A stretch of 32,514 bases of DNA, taken from the NCBI GenBank assembly GCA_015068565.1, contig SVKG01000005.1, forward strand, positions 1 through 32,514. The letters run 5' to 3'. The notes below the pieces were generated by a model that was given only the letters and a program-made list of their open reading frames with translations, ran no database searches and was not told where the DNA came from. The position numbers were made by a program, and so were the translations under genes. Below are positions 16,539 through 23,889 of the stretch, piece after piece. The stretch is from Oscillospiraceae bacterium (lineage in GTDB: Bacteria > Bacillota > Clostridia > UMGS1810). Each line of letters starts with the position of its first letter. The first letter of the stretch is position 1.

Positions 16539-17641
16539 ACCACTTTTATAAGGTCAAAATCCTCGGACAAAAGCAGAACATCTGCGGCTTTGCCGGGAGT
16601 AATTGAGCCGTAATTGTCAAACACGCCTATACTTTTGGCGGGGTTCGCAGTTGCCGCTTTAACAGCACTCTCCGGTGAAATCCCAAAGGATATCGCGCGT
16701 TTCATACACTCAAAAAGATTGGTGGATGATCCTGCCAATGTACCGTCAGCAAGGGTAACCACGCCGTCTTTTGCGTATGTAGTCAGTCCCCCCAGAGAGT
16801 ATTCCCCGTCTTCCATACCGGTAGCCATTATGGAATCGCTTACAAGAACTATCCTGTCATCGCCAAACATCTCAAAAGTTGCCCGTATAACACTTGGATG
16901 AATGTGAAATCCGTCGGCTATAAGTTCGGCAAAACAGTGTTTGCAATCCCGCGCAGCACCGATTACACCGGGGGCACGGTGAGTAAAGGGCGGCATAGCA
17001 TTATAGAGATGTGTCACATGGTTGGCACCTGCCTCAAAAGCCTTTGCGGCAGTGTCGTAGTCTGCCATGGTATGTCCGATTGAGATGTTTACTTCACCAT
17101 AAGCCTTTTGTATAAACTCCATAGCACCTTCTACATCGGGCGCAACTGTAATAAGTTTTATAAGATTTCCCGCTGCCTCGTTAAGGGCCTTGAACAAATC
17201 ATAATCAGGTGTGCGCACATACTCTTCGTTTTGCGCACCTTTTTTTGATTTCTCAATAAAAGGGCCCTCCATATTTATTCCGATTATTTCGGCGTATTCT
17301 TTGCCGTTGTCGCGGAGTTTTCCGGCGGTTTCAAAAGCAGTTTTTATGTTTTCGACGGATACAGTCATTGATGTCGGACAGAATCTTGTGATGCCGCACC
17401 GTCTTTGGTATGCGGCGATTTGCTTTAATCCCTCCACATCGCCGTCGCAGAAATCGTGACCAAAAGCGCCGTGAGTGTGCACATCAATAAGACCGGGTAT
17501 AACAATAAGCCCGGTGGCGTCAATAACAGTCTTGTCAGTAACATAAGATTCATCTGCCACAAATTTTCCGTCTTCTATAAAAACATCAGTTTCTTCAAAA
17601 CGAAAATTGTCAGTAAAAACCTTGCCGCCTTTGATAATCAT
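16535..17641 (-). CDS. nagA: N-acetylglucosamine-6-phosphate deacetylase NagA
   Basis: NagA hydrolyses GlcNAc-6-phosphate to glucosamine-6-phosphate and acetate in amino-sugar catabolism and wall recycling. The 368-residue amidohydrolase-fold protein has the metal motif [11 protein letters not shown], the metal glutamate in [14 protein letters not shown], the histidines in SIGHTMADY and [16 protein letters not shown], and the catalytic aspartate in [10 protein letters not shown]. The last strand [17 protein letters not shown] completes the composite beta-sandwich. ATG 17641 is preceded by AGGAGT. The gap to the upstream amidohydrolase gene is 27 bases and the downstream GIY-YIG gene overlaps, so the three form one leftward operon. 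nagB is not in the window. Confidence 0.95.
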   Translation of the reverse strand: MIIKGGKVFTDNFRFEETDVFIEDGKFVADESYVTDKTVIDATGLIVIPGLIDVHTHGAFGHDFCDGDVEGLKQIAAYQRRCGITRFCPTSMTVSVENIKTAFETAGKLRDNGKEYAEIIGINMEGPFIEKSKKGAQNEEYVRTPDYDLFKALNEAAGNLIKLITVAPDVEGAMEFIQKAYGEVNISIGHTMADYDTAAKAFEAGANHVTHLYNAMPPFTHRAPGVIGAARDCKHCFAELIADGFHIHPSVIRATFEMFGDDRIVLVSDSIMATGMEDGEYSLGGLTTYAKDGVVTLADGTLAGSSTNLFECMKRAISFGISPESAVKAATANPAKSIGVFDNYGSITPGKAADVLLLSEDFDLIKVV

Positions 17642-17668
17642 TACAAAACTCCTTTGTTTACTGTCAGA

Positions 17669-18439
17669 TTACTTGTTTATAATTTTACCGAAAAGCCTGA
17701 GAGCATTGTTTCGCAATATATTCTCTTTGTCTTCTTCGGAAATAACTGCATATTCAATACGGCCTCTCTGGAAGCCTACGCCGTACAGATCGTTACCGAA
17801 AAGAATTTTGTCAGAACCGGCGTTTGCAACAGTGTATTCAATTATCTTGTTGTATGTACTTGCGCGGCCCGAAACGTCGGTATACACATTTCCGTGCTTT
17901 GCATTTTTAATAGCGTTTACATAAGAATCGCTGCTGTAAGTACCCAGATGCGCCATAATAAATGTAACTTCGGGATATTTGTCAGCAAATGGCAGAATGT
18001 AGTCAACCGCAGCATCGGGGTGTATAAGCACAATAGCGTTGTGCTTTGCGGCAAACTCAAATATCTTGTCGCCGTATTCGTCAAGAGTGTATTTGTGGTT
18101 GGAAGGATGAATTTTGATTCCTACGCATTTGTCGGATTTGAGCATCTCCTCCGCCTGTTTAAAAGTCCCTTCCGTACGGGGCTCTATCGTAACATAGAAA
18201 TACAAAAAGTCGTTTTCTTCGGCAAGTTTCCGTATGTAATCGTTTTCCTTTTCGACATCATCTTCAAAAGCCACCGCACAGAATGTAGTGCAGAAAACCT
18301 TGTCAACGAAAGCCGCCTTGTTGGTGGTTTCCACCCATTCAAGAGAATTGTCCTGCCGCACAGTTTCCAGAGAAGGGTTGCGGGAGTCAATGTTGTTGAT
18401 GTGGGTGTGGGTGTTGATTGCAAATATTTTCTTGTCCAT
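17669..18439 (-). CDS. Amidohydrolase family protein (TIM-barrel metal hydrolase)
   Basis: A 256-residue protein of the amidohydrolase/TatD-like superfamily. The N-terminal HxH metal motif is INTHTHINN, followed by the strand GIKIHPSNHKY, the metal histidine in AIVLIHPDA, FIMAHLGTY, and a late-barrel aspartate in ILFGNDLYG (commonly FGSD in relatives). It ends with NILRNNALRLFG, the family's usual C-terminal helix. Substrate unknown. Co-transcription with nagA suggests a hydrolytic step on a sugar or amide, but this is only context. ATG 18437-18439 has GGAGG upstream and a good promoter at 18463-18491. Confidence 0.82.
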   Translation of the reverse strand: MDKKIFAINTHTHINNIDSRNPSLETVRQDNSLEWVETTNKAAFVDKVFCTTFCAVAFEDDVEKENDYIRKLAEENDFLYFYVTIEPRTEGTFKQAEEMLKSDKCVGIKIHPSNHKYTLDEYGDKIFEFAAKHNAIVLIHPDAAVDYILPFADKYPEVTFIMAHLGTYSSDSYVNAIKNAKHGNVYTDVSGRASTYNKIIEYTVANAGSDKILFGNDLYGVGFQRGRIEYAVISEEDKENILRNNALRLFGKIINK

Positions 18440-18462
18440 AATATATTACCTCCGTCAAGATA

Positions 18463-18491
18463 ATTTTATCATATTACAGTATCTTTTTCAA
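18463..18491 (-). promoter_or_regulatory. Sigma-A promoter of the amidohydrolase-nagA-GIY-YIG operon
   Basis: On the minus strand, TTGAAA (18486-18491), 17-base spacer, TAAAAT (18463-18468) with TG one base upstream. It lies in the 69-bp gap after the upstream leftward gene, giving a short leader of about 17 bases before the start codon. Confidence 0.75.
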
Positions 18492-18508
18492 TAATCTCCA
18501 AATACCTG

Positions 18509-19318
18509 TCAAAAACAGTTTTCTCTGTATTTGCAGTATGCACAGAATCCGCTTTTCTTCTTTTCCGGATTCGAAAAGTCGTAGTCGGCAATCTCGCGGC
18601 AGGTCTGCGATATTCTTTCCAGTCCGTCCTCTGTGTAGTATCCGCTTTCAATCTGTGTGTTGATTTTCCGTATTATTTTAATTGCCATGCCGACTCTGTC
18701 AGCGGAAGTGTCGTTATCTTTAAGTTCTTTTATTATGTCGTTGTAGTGTTGAGGTATCCCTTTGCTGTCCCCGGCAGAAAACACCGGAAAATCGATATAC
18801 TCATAAACGAGCATACTCCTTGTTGTTGCCCGTTTGATGTCCTCAAACATATACGGGGAGTAGTGTATAAATTGGCACCCGTCTACGGTAAACACTTCTT
18901 TTTTGCCTCTTACAAATCTGTATCTTGCACCTCTTACGGTGCGGGATATGACGTCTGTAATATCCTCTGCCTTTTTAAACAGATTTTCTGCAACCCTGAC
19001 AGGCATTTTTCGGTCTTCCGGCGGATTTGACAGAAAGTATTCCCGTATATATTGATTTATAAAATCCATCAGATCCCACAGACACCGTGATGTCATTTTA
19101 AAATACACTTTATTGCCAAGGATGGCATCTTCGGCGAAAGCGTTAAATGCTTTGGCAAAAATCTGTGCTTCAATCATAAACTGCTTCTGCTCGTCTGTGA
19201 CAGGTTGATGTTCGTCGCCGATTACAGAATACGCATACATATTAGGACAAAGCCTGAACTTTGCCAGATCCGTTATGGTATATTGGTCCTTGGTAAACCT
19301 GTATTCTTTTGTAATCAT
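18509..19318 (-). CDS. RecB/AddB/Cas4-like four-cysteine protein, unrecognised function
   Basis: A 269-residue protein with no close family I can name. Residues 14-30 (TITDLAKFRLCPNMYAY) resemble the start of RecB-family PD-(D/E)XK nuclease domains, with Cys24. The extreme C-terminus FCAYCKYRENC has Cys259, Cys262 and Cys268 in the CxxCxxxxxC spacing of AddB/Cas4 nucleases, in which one N-terminal and three C-terminal cysteines hold a [4Fe-4S] cluster. The middle (GKKEVFTVDGCQFIHYSPYMFEDI) does not show a convincing GxxD...ExK catalytic signature, so it may be inactive or diverged. It follows nfnB by 36 bp and is probably the third gene of that operon. Confidence 0.5.
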   Translation of the reverse strand: MITKEYRFTKDQYTITDLAKFRLCPNMYAYSVIGDEHQPVTDEQKQFMIEAQIFAKAFNAFAEDAILGNKVYFKMTSRCLWDLMDFINQYIREYFLSNPPEDRKMPVRVAENLFKKAEDITDVISRTVRGARYRFVRGKKEVFTVDGCQFIHYSPYMFEDIKRATTRSMLVYEYIDFPVFSAGDSKGIPQHYNDIIKELKDNDTSADRVGMAIKIIRKINTQIESGYYTEDGLERISQTCREIADYDFSNPEKKKSGFCAYCKYRENCF

Positions 19319-19354
19319 TGCTCATACCTCTCAAATACCGAACTCCAAAACAGA

Positions 19355-20740
19355 TCAGTTCATCAGATATTCGTCAATTGCTTTTGCCGCTTTTTTACCT
19401 GCGCCCATTGCAAGTATAACGGTAGCCGCACCTGTTACCGCATCACCACCGGCATATACTCCGGGCTTTGAGGTGGCGCCGGTTTCACTGTCTGTGATGA
19501 TTCCGCCCCAACTTTCCACATCCAACCCGTCGGTGGTGTTTCTTATAAGCGGGTTGGGTGACTGACCTATTGCCATTATAACAGTTTCCACATCAATAAT
19601 GTGTTGGGAGCCTTCCTTTACAATAGGACGGCGTCTGCCGGATGAGTCCGCATCGCCTAAAACCATTTCTATACATTCCATACCTTCTACCCAGCCGTTG
19701 TTACCTAATATGCGGACAGGATTGGTAAGGTTTTTAAATATAATCCCCTCTTCTTTGGCGTGGTGGATTTCCTCGGCACGGGCAGGCATTTCGGCCTCTC
19801 CGCGTCTGTATACGATGTATACATTCTCGGCACCCAGACGTTTTGCGCATCTGGCGGCATCCATAGCAACATTTCCTCCGCCTACCACAGCCACATTTTT
19901 GCCCACTTTAACGGGTGTGTCTGTTTCGGGGAATTTGTACGCTTTCATAAGATTGATTCTTGTAAGGAACTCATTTGCGGAGTATACGCCGTTAAGGTCT
20001 TCACCCTCAATCTGCATAAACTTCGGCAAACCGGCACCCGTTCCGATAAACACCGCATCGTACCCGTTTTCGAGCAATTCGTCAACGGAGAGAATTTTGC
20101 CTATTACCATATTAAGTTCAATATCCACACCAAGACTTTTGAGATTGTCAATCTCGTTTTTCACAATGTCTTTGGGGAGTCTGAACTCCGGAATACCATA
20201 CATAAGCACTCCGCCGGGAGTGTGAAACGCCTCAAACACAGTTACGGAGTAACCTTTTTTTGCAAGGTCCCCGCCGCAACTCAATGATGCAGGTCCGCTG
20301 CCTATAACGGCAACCTTTTTGCCGTTAGGTTCAACTTTAAAAGGTTCGGGGGTACAGTTGTTCCTGTAATAATCTGCGGCAAACCGTTCAAGTTTGCCTA
20401 TGGCAACACTTTCACCCTTTATGCCTCTTACACATTTACCCTCGCACTGTGATTCCTGGGGGCAAACCCTACCGCATACAGCGGGTAAAGAATTGGTTTC
20501 TGTAATTTTAAGGTAAGCCTTTTCAAATTCACCCTCTGCTATAAGATTGATGAATTCGGGGATTTTAACATTAACGGGGCACCCGCTTATACAGGGCATA
20601 TTCTTGCAGTTAAGACATCTCTTTGCCTCTTCTATCGCCTGTTCCGGGGTGTATCCCAGACAAACCTCTTCAAAGTTTTTGTTGCGCACCTCGGGTTGCT
20701 GCTCCGGTATCGGAGTTTTTGTAGGACACATATTAGCCAC
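19355..20740 (-). CDS. nfnB: NfnB-type NADPH-binding flavoprotein subunit (GltA-like)
   Basis: A 461-residue protein of the glutamate-synthase small-subunit/NfnB family. The N-terminal ferredoxin-like domain has the cysteine sets CLNCKNMPCISGCP and CGRVCPQESQCEGKC for two [4Fe-4S] clusters. Then come the FAD site VAVIGSGPASLSCGGDLAKKG, the NADPH domain VAVVGGGNVAMDAARCAKRLG, and the C-terminal FAD loop GVYAGGDAVTGAATVI. Next to nfnA this points to an NfnAB NADH-dependent ferredoxin:NADP+ oxidoreductase, which couples ferredoxin, NADH and NADPH pools by electron bifurcation in anaerobes. Annotation pipelines often call it glutamate synthase (gltA), but no large subunit is present. The GTG at 20740 is used: GGGGGGA is spaced 7 bases from it, against 16 for ATG 20731. 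It overlaps nfnA by 8 bases. Confidence 0.85.
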   Translation of the reverse strand: MANMCPTKTPIPEQQPEVRNKNFEEVCLGYTPEQAIEEAKRCLNCKNMPCISGCPVNVKIPEFINLIAEGEFEKAYLKITETNSLPAVCGRVCPQESQCEGKCVRGIKGESVAIGKLERFAADYYRNNCTPEPFKVEPNGKKVAVIGSGPASLSCGGDLAKKGYSVTVFEAFHTPGGVLMYGIPEFRLPKDIVKNEIDNLKSLGVDIELNMVIGKILSVDELLENGYDAVFIGTGAGLPKFMQIEGEDLNGVYSANEFLTRINLMKAYKFPETDTPVKVGKNVAVVGGGNVAMDAARCAKRLGAENVYIVYRRGEAEMPARAEEIHHAKEEGIIFKNLTNPVRILGNNGWVEGMECIEMVLGDADSSGRRRPIVKEGSQHIIDVETVIMAIGQSPNPLIRNTTDGLDVESWGGIITDSETGATSKPGVYAGGDAVTGAATVILAMGAGKKAAKAIDEYLMN

Positions 20741-21578
20741 GTTGATTTCCCCCCAATCCTATACGGCATTTGTGGTCAGAACTTACTGCTTCTTCCTCAC
20801 GATACATCTTTTGTCTGTTCATGGCAGATTCAAAATCCACAAGATGCCCGTCAAAGTCAGGGCCGTCCACACAGGCAAACTTTGTTTCGCCGTCTACTGT
20901 TACGCGGCAACCGCCGCACATACCTGTACCGTCAATCATAATGGGGTTCATACTTACTATGGTTTTTATCCCCAAAGGCCGTGTTATATCACAAATAACT
21001 TTCATCATCATCAAAGGACCGATGGCGATTACAAGGTCATACTTTTCTTCTTCAAGACGTTGTTTTAAAATGTCCGACACAAATCCCTTGCAGCCGTTTG
21101 AACCGTCATCGGTGGTGATAAACACATTTGTGCTGACCTTTTTTATTTCGTCTTCGAGTATTATCATATCTTTATTGCGAAAACCCAATATAGAATCAAC
21201 TTTTGCGCCCGAGGCAAAAAGTTTTTTCGCCTGAGGGTAGGCGATTGCACTGCCAAGCCCTCCGCCTATAACTGCCACATTCTTGTACCCGTCAAGGTGA
21301 GTAGGTACACCGAGAGGGCCGACAAAATCAAGGATAAAATCACCTTCGTTAAGACTTCCCAACAGTTTTGTGGTCATACCCACTTCCTGGAATATAATAG
21401 TAACAGTTCCTTTTTCTCTGTCAAAGGCTGCAATGGTAAGTGGTATTCTCTCACCGTTTTCGTCAACTCTTAATATAATAAACTGTCCCGGCTCGGCTTT
21501 TTTTGCAATCAAGGGAGCCTGGATTTCCATAAGTTTTACTTGATGGTTTAAAACCTTCTTTGTTAAAATCTTGAACAT
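20733..21578 (-). CDS. nfnA: NfnA/SudB-type FAD/NAD-binding iron-sulfur subunit
   Basis: A 281-residue ferredoxin-NADP-reductase-fold protein: FAD domain (EPGQFIILRVDENGERIPLT, VGMTTKLLGSLNEGD), NAD(H) domain (VAVIGGGLGSAIAYPQAK, YDLVIAIGPLMMMKVI), and a C-terminal [2Fe-2S] site in DGTGMCGGCRVTV with a third Cys in KFACVDGPDFDG. NfnA binds its cluster with three Cys and an Asp, and an Asp sits five residues before the first Cys here. In NfnAB this subunit carries the NADH site. ATG 21578 gives the normal MFKIL start; a TTG at 21605 would add nine residues. The alternative label is the dihydroorotate dehydrogenase electron-transfer subunit, less likely given the overlapping nfnB. Confidence 0.87.
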   Translation of the reverse strand: MFKILTKKVLNHQVKLMEIQAPLIAKKAEPGQFIILRVDENGERIPLTIAAFDREKGTVTIIFQEVGMTTKLLGSLNEGDFILDFVGPLGVPTHLDGYKNVAVIGGGLGSAIAYPQAKKLFASGAKVDSILGFRNKDMIILEDEIKKVSTNVFITTDDGSNGCKGFVSDILKQRLEEEKYDLVIAIGPLMMMKVICDITRPLGIKTIVSMNPIMIDGTGMCGGCRVTVDGETKFACVDGPDFDGHLVDFESAMNRQKMYREEEAVSSDHKCRIGLGGNQRG

Positions 21579-21614
21579 TTGTTTTGTATCAGCCTTTCGA
21601 TTCAAATTACATTT

Positions 21615-21643
21615 ATTATACTCTCAAAATCCTTGTTTTGCAA
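21615..21643 (-). promoter_or_regulatory. Sigma-A promoter of nfnAB
   Basis: On the minus strand, TTGCAA (21638-21643), 17-base spacer, and a perfect TATAAT (21615-21620), placed just downstream of the terminator of the preceding leftward gene. It drives nfnA, nfnB and probably the four-cysteine protein. Confidence 0.85.
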
Positions 21644-21661
21644 GACTTTTGCACATAAAAT

Positions 21662-21695
21662 AAAAACAGCCCTTGCTTTTGCAAGGGCTGTTTTT
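21662..21695 (-). terminator. Rho-independent terminator after the small DUF1858-like gene
   Basis: A perfect 15-bp stem, 21662-21676 with 21681-21695 (core CAGCCCTTGC / GCAAGGGCTG), loop of four bases, flanked by A5 and T5. On the minus strand it is followed by TTTTTATTTTAT, and its first bases touch the stop codon of the gene at 21694. Confidence 0.92.
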
Positions 21696-21906
21696 ATATA
21701 TTTTCCAGTTCTTTTATTATTCTGTTGATTTTCTCTTGACCCACAATGTTTTTTGACATGGCGATTATCTGGCTGATGGGTGTGTTGGAGTGAAGATTTA
21801 TCAGCGGTGTTTTTGAGAGTGACGGAAATTCTTTTTCCAGGATTTTTCTCGCCCCGGGATTTTTAAGCAGTTGCCCTAAGGTTATATTCATATTATATAA
21901 ATTCAA
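21694..21906 (-). CDS. Small DUF1858-like helical protein
   Basis: A 70-residue protein. MNITLGQLLKNPGARKILEKEFPSL resembles the short helical module found alone (DUF1858-like) or at the C-terminus of some Clostridial enzymes; the cysteine pair of classical DUF1858 proteins is absent. Function unknown. The start is TTG at 21906, because GAGGTGATT is spaced about 4-5 bases from it. The internal ATG at 21891 is about 19 bases from that ribosome site. It lies 53 bp after the deacetylase gene in the same direction and may share its transcript. A strong terminator follows immediately. Confidence 0.6.
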   Translation of the reverse strand: MNLYNMNITLGQLLKNPGARKILEKEFPSLSKTPLINLHSNTPISQIIAMSKNIVGQEKINRIIKELENI

Positions 21907-21959
21907 AGTAAATCACCTCGCCATATAATATTGTAATCTTCGATATTTTGTGCCTTGCA

Positions 21960-22745
21960 TCAGTTCAGGGGTTGGGTAATAACCGGTATCTGCTTTCCGG
22001 TATTGTCTATCTTGTAATTTTCTGTGTATATAAGTTGTGATACAGGCACAAATTCATACCCGTCGGAAATAAGTTTTTCCAATATCTGCGGCAAGGCGGC
22101 AGGGGTGTTTTTTGCTGCGTTGTGAAACAGCACAATAGACCCCGGCTTTACACGTTGTGTAACTCTGTCGTATATGGCGGCAGGGGATAAATCTTTCCAG
22201 TCAAGACTGTCAACGTCCCATTGAATGGTGTAATGGTCTATGCTCCTTGCAGTTGATACCACCTTGTCGTTGTAGTCGCCGTAGGGCGGCCGCATCAGGT
22301 TGGGGCGCTTTCCCGTTACTGCTTCTATCTTGTCGGAGCAGGTGTTGATTTCTTTAATGATTTCCGCCTCCGACAGTTTTGTAAGATGAGGATGAGAGTC
22401 AGAGTGATTCATAACTTCGTGACCGGCGTCTGCGAGTTTTTTAACAGATTCGGGGTATTTATCGACCCAAGCCCCCACCACAAAAAAAGTGGCTTTTATA
22501 TTGTGCTTTCCTAAAATAGCAATAAGTTCGTCAGTATCTTCGTTACCCCAAGCCGCGTCAAATGATACAGAGCAAACCTTTTTGTCACCTTTGTCAACAC
22601 AGTATATGGGCAAATCTCTTTTTGGCGAAGCGTTTTCAAATACCTCCGCAACGGTATCTCTGTTAAATAAAATCAGACCGCTTAAAAGCACCGTCATAAT
22701 AAAGTACATAATGATAGTGTTCTTGCTGATTACAAACAGTTTCAT
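21960..22745 (-). CDS. PdaB-like polysaccharide deacetylase
   Basis: A 261-residue membrane-anchored NodB-domain (CE4) protein. After a basic/hydrophobic N-terminal anchor (MKLFVISKNTIIMYFIMTVL) the domain shows motif 1 SFDAAWG (the PdaB-type variant of TFDDG), motif 2 NHSDSHPHL with the two metal histidines, motif 3 RPPYGDYN, motif 4 WDVDSLDW and motif 5 VLFHNA. PdaB-family proteins deacetylate peptidoglycan or act in spore cortex maturation. Here it is divergent from a Spo0A-domain gene, which supports a sporulation or wall-remodelling role by context. ATG 22745 with AAAGGAG upstream is chosen; the 20 extra residues of the open frame are not protein-like. Confidence 0.85.
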   Translation of the reverse strand: MKLFVISKNTIIMYFIMTVLLSGLILFNRDTVAEVFENASPKRDLPIYCVDKGDKKVCSVSFDAAWGNEDTDELIAILGKHNIKATFFVVGAWVDKYPESVKKLADAGHEVMNHSDSHPHLTKLSEAEIIKEINTCSDKIEAVTGKRPNLMRPPYGDYNDKVVSTARSIDHYTIQWDVDSLDWKDLSPAAIYDRVTQRVKPGSIVLFHNAAKNTPAALPQILEKLISDGYEFVPVSQLIYTENYKIDNTGKQIPVITQPLN

Positions 22746-22962
22746 AACATCTACTCCTTTACTATTAGATTCTATTTTGGGCGTACAAGAAAAATACCAA
22801 AACAAAGGCTTGTATAAATATGCATTTTGTCGTCAAAACCTGTATAAAAAACTTATAATATTTTTTCTTATGTCAAAATGCGACATTTTTGGAGTAATTG
22901 TTTGCTTTTGGACAGGTAGTTGTTTATAATCGGGAATTGCAAAAACTTCAAGGAGGCATAAT
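22746..22962. promoter_or_regulatory. Divergent intergenic region with inverted 0A-box-like sites
   Basis: This 217-bp region separates the deacetylase and the Spo0A-domain gene. ATGTC (22870-22874) and GACAT (22882-22886) face each other. Each half reads close to the Spo0A box TGTCGAA: TGTCAAA on the plus strand and TGTCGCA on the minus strand, both 6 of 7. A second inverted motif, TTTTGTCGTCAAAA, lies at 22825-22838, nearer the deacetylase. The 0A-like pair ends 15 bp before the -35 box of the rightward promoter. No convincing sigma-A promoter was found for the leftward deacetylase gene, which leaves open an alternative sigma factor. Confidence 0.5.
22902..22930 (+). promoter_or_regulatory. 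Sigma-A promoter of the Spo0A-domain gene
   Basis: TTGCTT (22902-22907), 17-base spacer, perfect TATAAT (22925-22930). The expected transcript start is about 25 bases before ATG 22963, leaving room for AAGGAGG at 22950-22956. Confidence 0.82.
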
Positions 22963-23349
22963 ATGTTAACGGAACAAAAGACGGTGTTGCAAGATAAAGA
23001 AAAAGTATATTCGCATGTAGCGGATAATCTGTATTCAGTGGGATTTTCCCTGCATCTGGTGGGGTACACATATTTGTGTCAGGCGATTACAGAGGTGCTT
23101 TGCGGATACGATTGCTGCGGCATAACTAAAAATCTGTATCCATATATAGCCCGATTGAACGGCACTTCCGATGTGGCGGTAGAGAGGGCAATCCGTATGG
23201 CGATCACTAAGGTATGCCGTAGAGGTGATGTTGCAAAACTTAAAAAGATTTCCAATACACCCGCAGACAGACCACTGCATTTTTCAAATAGAGAGTTCAT
23301 ACTTGTAATGGTAAATGAAATACAGAAAAAGATTTGTGAAAGCCACTGA
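22963..23349 (+). CDS. Stand-alone Spo0A C-terminal DNA-binding domain protein
   Basis: A 128-residue protein. Residues 23-124 match the sporulation-regulator Spo0A effector domain along its whole length: VGFSLHLVGYTYLCQAITEVL, ITKNLYPYIARLNGTSDVAVE, the recognition-helix region VERAIRMAITKVCRRGD (VERAIR at 73-78), and the terminal FSNREFILVMVNEI. Full Spo0A has an N-terminal receiver domain of about 120 residues with the phosphorylated Asp; here only 22 unrelated residues precede the DNA-binding domain. The ATG is supported by AAGGAGG and a promoter just upstream, so this is not a broken end of a longer gene. It could bind 0A boxes without phosphorelay control. Three cysteines (47, 51, 52) are unusual for the domain. 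Confidence 0.87.
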   Translation: MLTEQKTVLQDKEKVYSHVADNLYSVGFSLHLVGYTYLCQAITEVLCGYDCCGITKNLYPYIARLNGTSDVAVERAIRMAITKVCRRGDVAKLKKISNTPADRPLHFSNREFILVMVNEIQKKICESH

Positions 23350-23367
23350 TATTGATTTAAAATCCTC

Positions 23368-23396
23368 TTGATTTCAAAAACAGAATATTGTATAAT
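23368..23396 (+). promoter_or_regulatory. Sigma-A promoter of the VOC gene
   Basis: TTGATT (23368-23373), 17-base spacer, perfect TATAAT (23391-23396), immediately after the Spo0A-domain gene. The transcript would start about 25 bases before ATG 23428. Confidence 0.82.
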
Positions 23397-23427
23397 CAAA
23401 GTGATTATGATACAGGAGGGATTTTTA

Positions 23428-23814
23428 ATGGTTACAGGTATAGAGCATGTTGGTATTTATGCAAAGGATTCAAAGGGATTGGCAGATTGGTATGTAGATA
23501 TGTTCGGCTGTACAATCGTTTATGAAAATGCGGAGAAAGGCACATATTTTGTGGCATTTCCTGATAAAAGCATGATAGAGATTTGTAAGGCGGAAAAAGC
23601 AAGTTGCAGAAAGCCTGAACTCACTCAGGCGGGGTTAAGACATCTGGCCCTTACGGTAGATGATTTTGAGGGTATGGTTGATAAACTTAAAAGCGCCAAC
23701 ACCGAGATTGTTACTGATGCAGCCGTATCTGCCAAGGGCATTAAAACGATGTTTTTCAGAGATGCGGCAGGAAATATCGTGCATCTTATTTCAAGACCCG
23801 AACCGCTTATATAA
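23428..23814 (+). CDS. VOC (glyoxalase/bleomycin-resistance) family protein
   Basis: A 128-residue vicinal-oxygen-chelate fold protein made of two beta-alpha-beta-beta-beta units: IEHVGIYAKDSKGLADWYVDMFG in the first half and GLRHLALTVDDFEGMVDKLKS in the second. Metal-site candidates are His6 of the first unit, His in LRHLAL, and the glutamate in KSMIEICK. Substrates vary widely in this superfamily and none can be named here. AGGAGGG precedes ATG 23428. It has its own promoter and a terminator before glnN. Confidence 0.83.
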   Translation: MVTGIEHVGIYAKDSKGLADWYVDMFGCTIVYENAEKGTYFVAFPDKSMIEICKAEKASCRKPELTQAGLRHLALTVDDFEGMVDKLKSANTEIVTDAAVSAKGIKTMFFRDAAGNIVHLISRPEPLI

Positions 23815-23821
23815 AAATACG

Positions 23822-23850
23822 AAGCACACGGAGTTATTCCGTGTGCTTTT
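23822..23850 (+). terminator. Rho-independent terminator between VOC gene and glnN
   Basis: AAGCACACGGA (23822-23832) pairs perfectly with TCCGTGTGCTT (23838-23848), loop GTTAT, followed by TT. Only 39 bases separate it from the glnN start and no promoter fits in that space, so read-through at this hairpin may set glnN expression. Confidence 0.85.
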
Positions 23851-23889
23851 AATACTTTGACGACAAATTTGAAACGGAGATAAAACAAA

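Noticed and set aside
17456-18463. A long open frame (335 codons) on the plus strand antisense to the amidohydrolase and the start of nagA
   Set aside because: Its translation is low-complexity and unlike any protein, and it mirrors two well-supported leftward genes with ribosome sites; it is a by-product of their codon use.
21907-21959. TACAAT/TATTAT stretches before the DUF1858-like gene as its own promoter
   Set aside because: No acceptable -35 hexamer at 16-18 bases; co-transcription with the deacetylase is at least as likely.
23856-23884. TTGACG and ATAAAA with 17-base spacing as a glnN promoter
   Set aside because: It would place the transcription start essentially at the start codon and remove the ribosome binding site.
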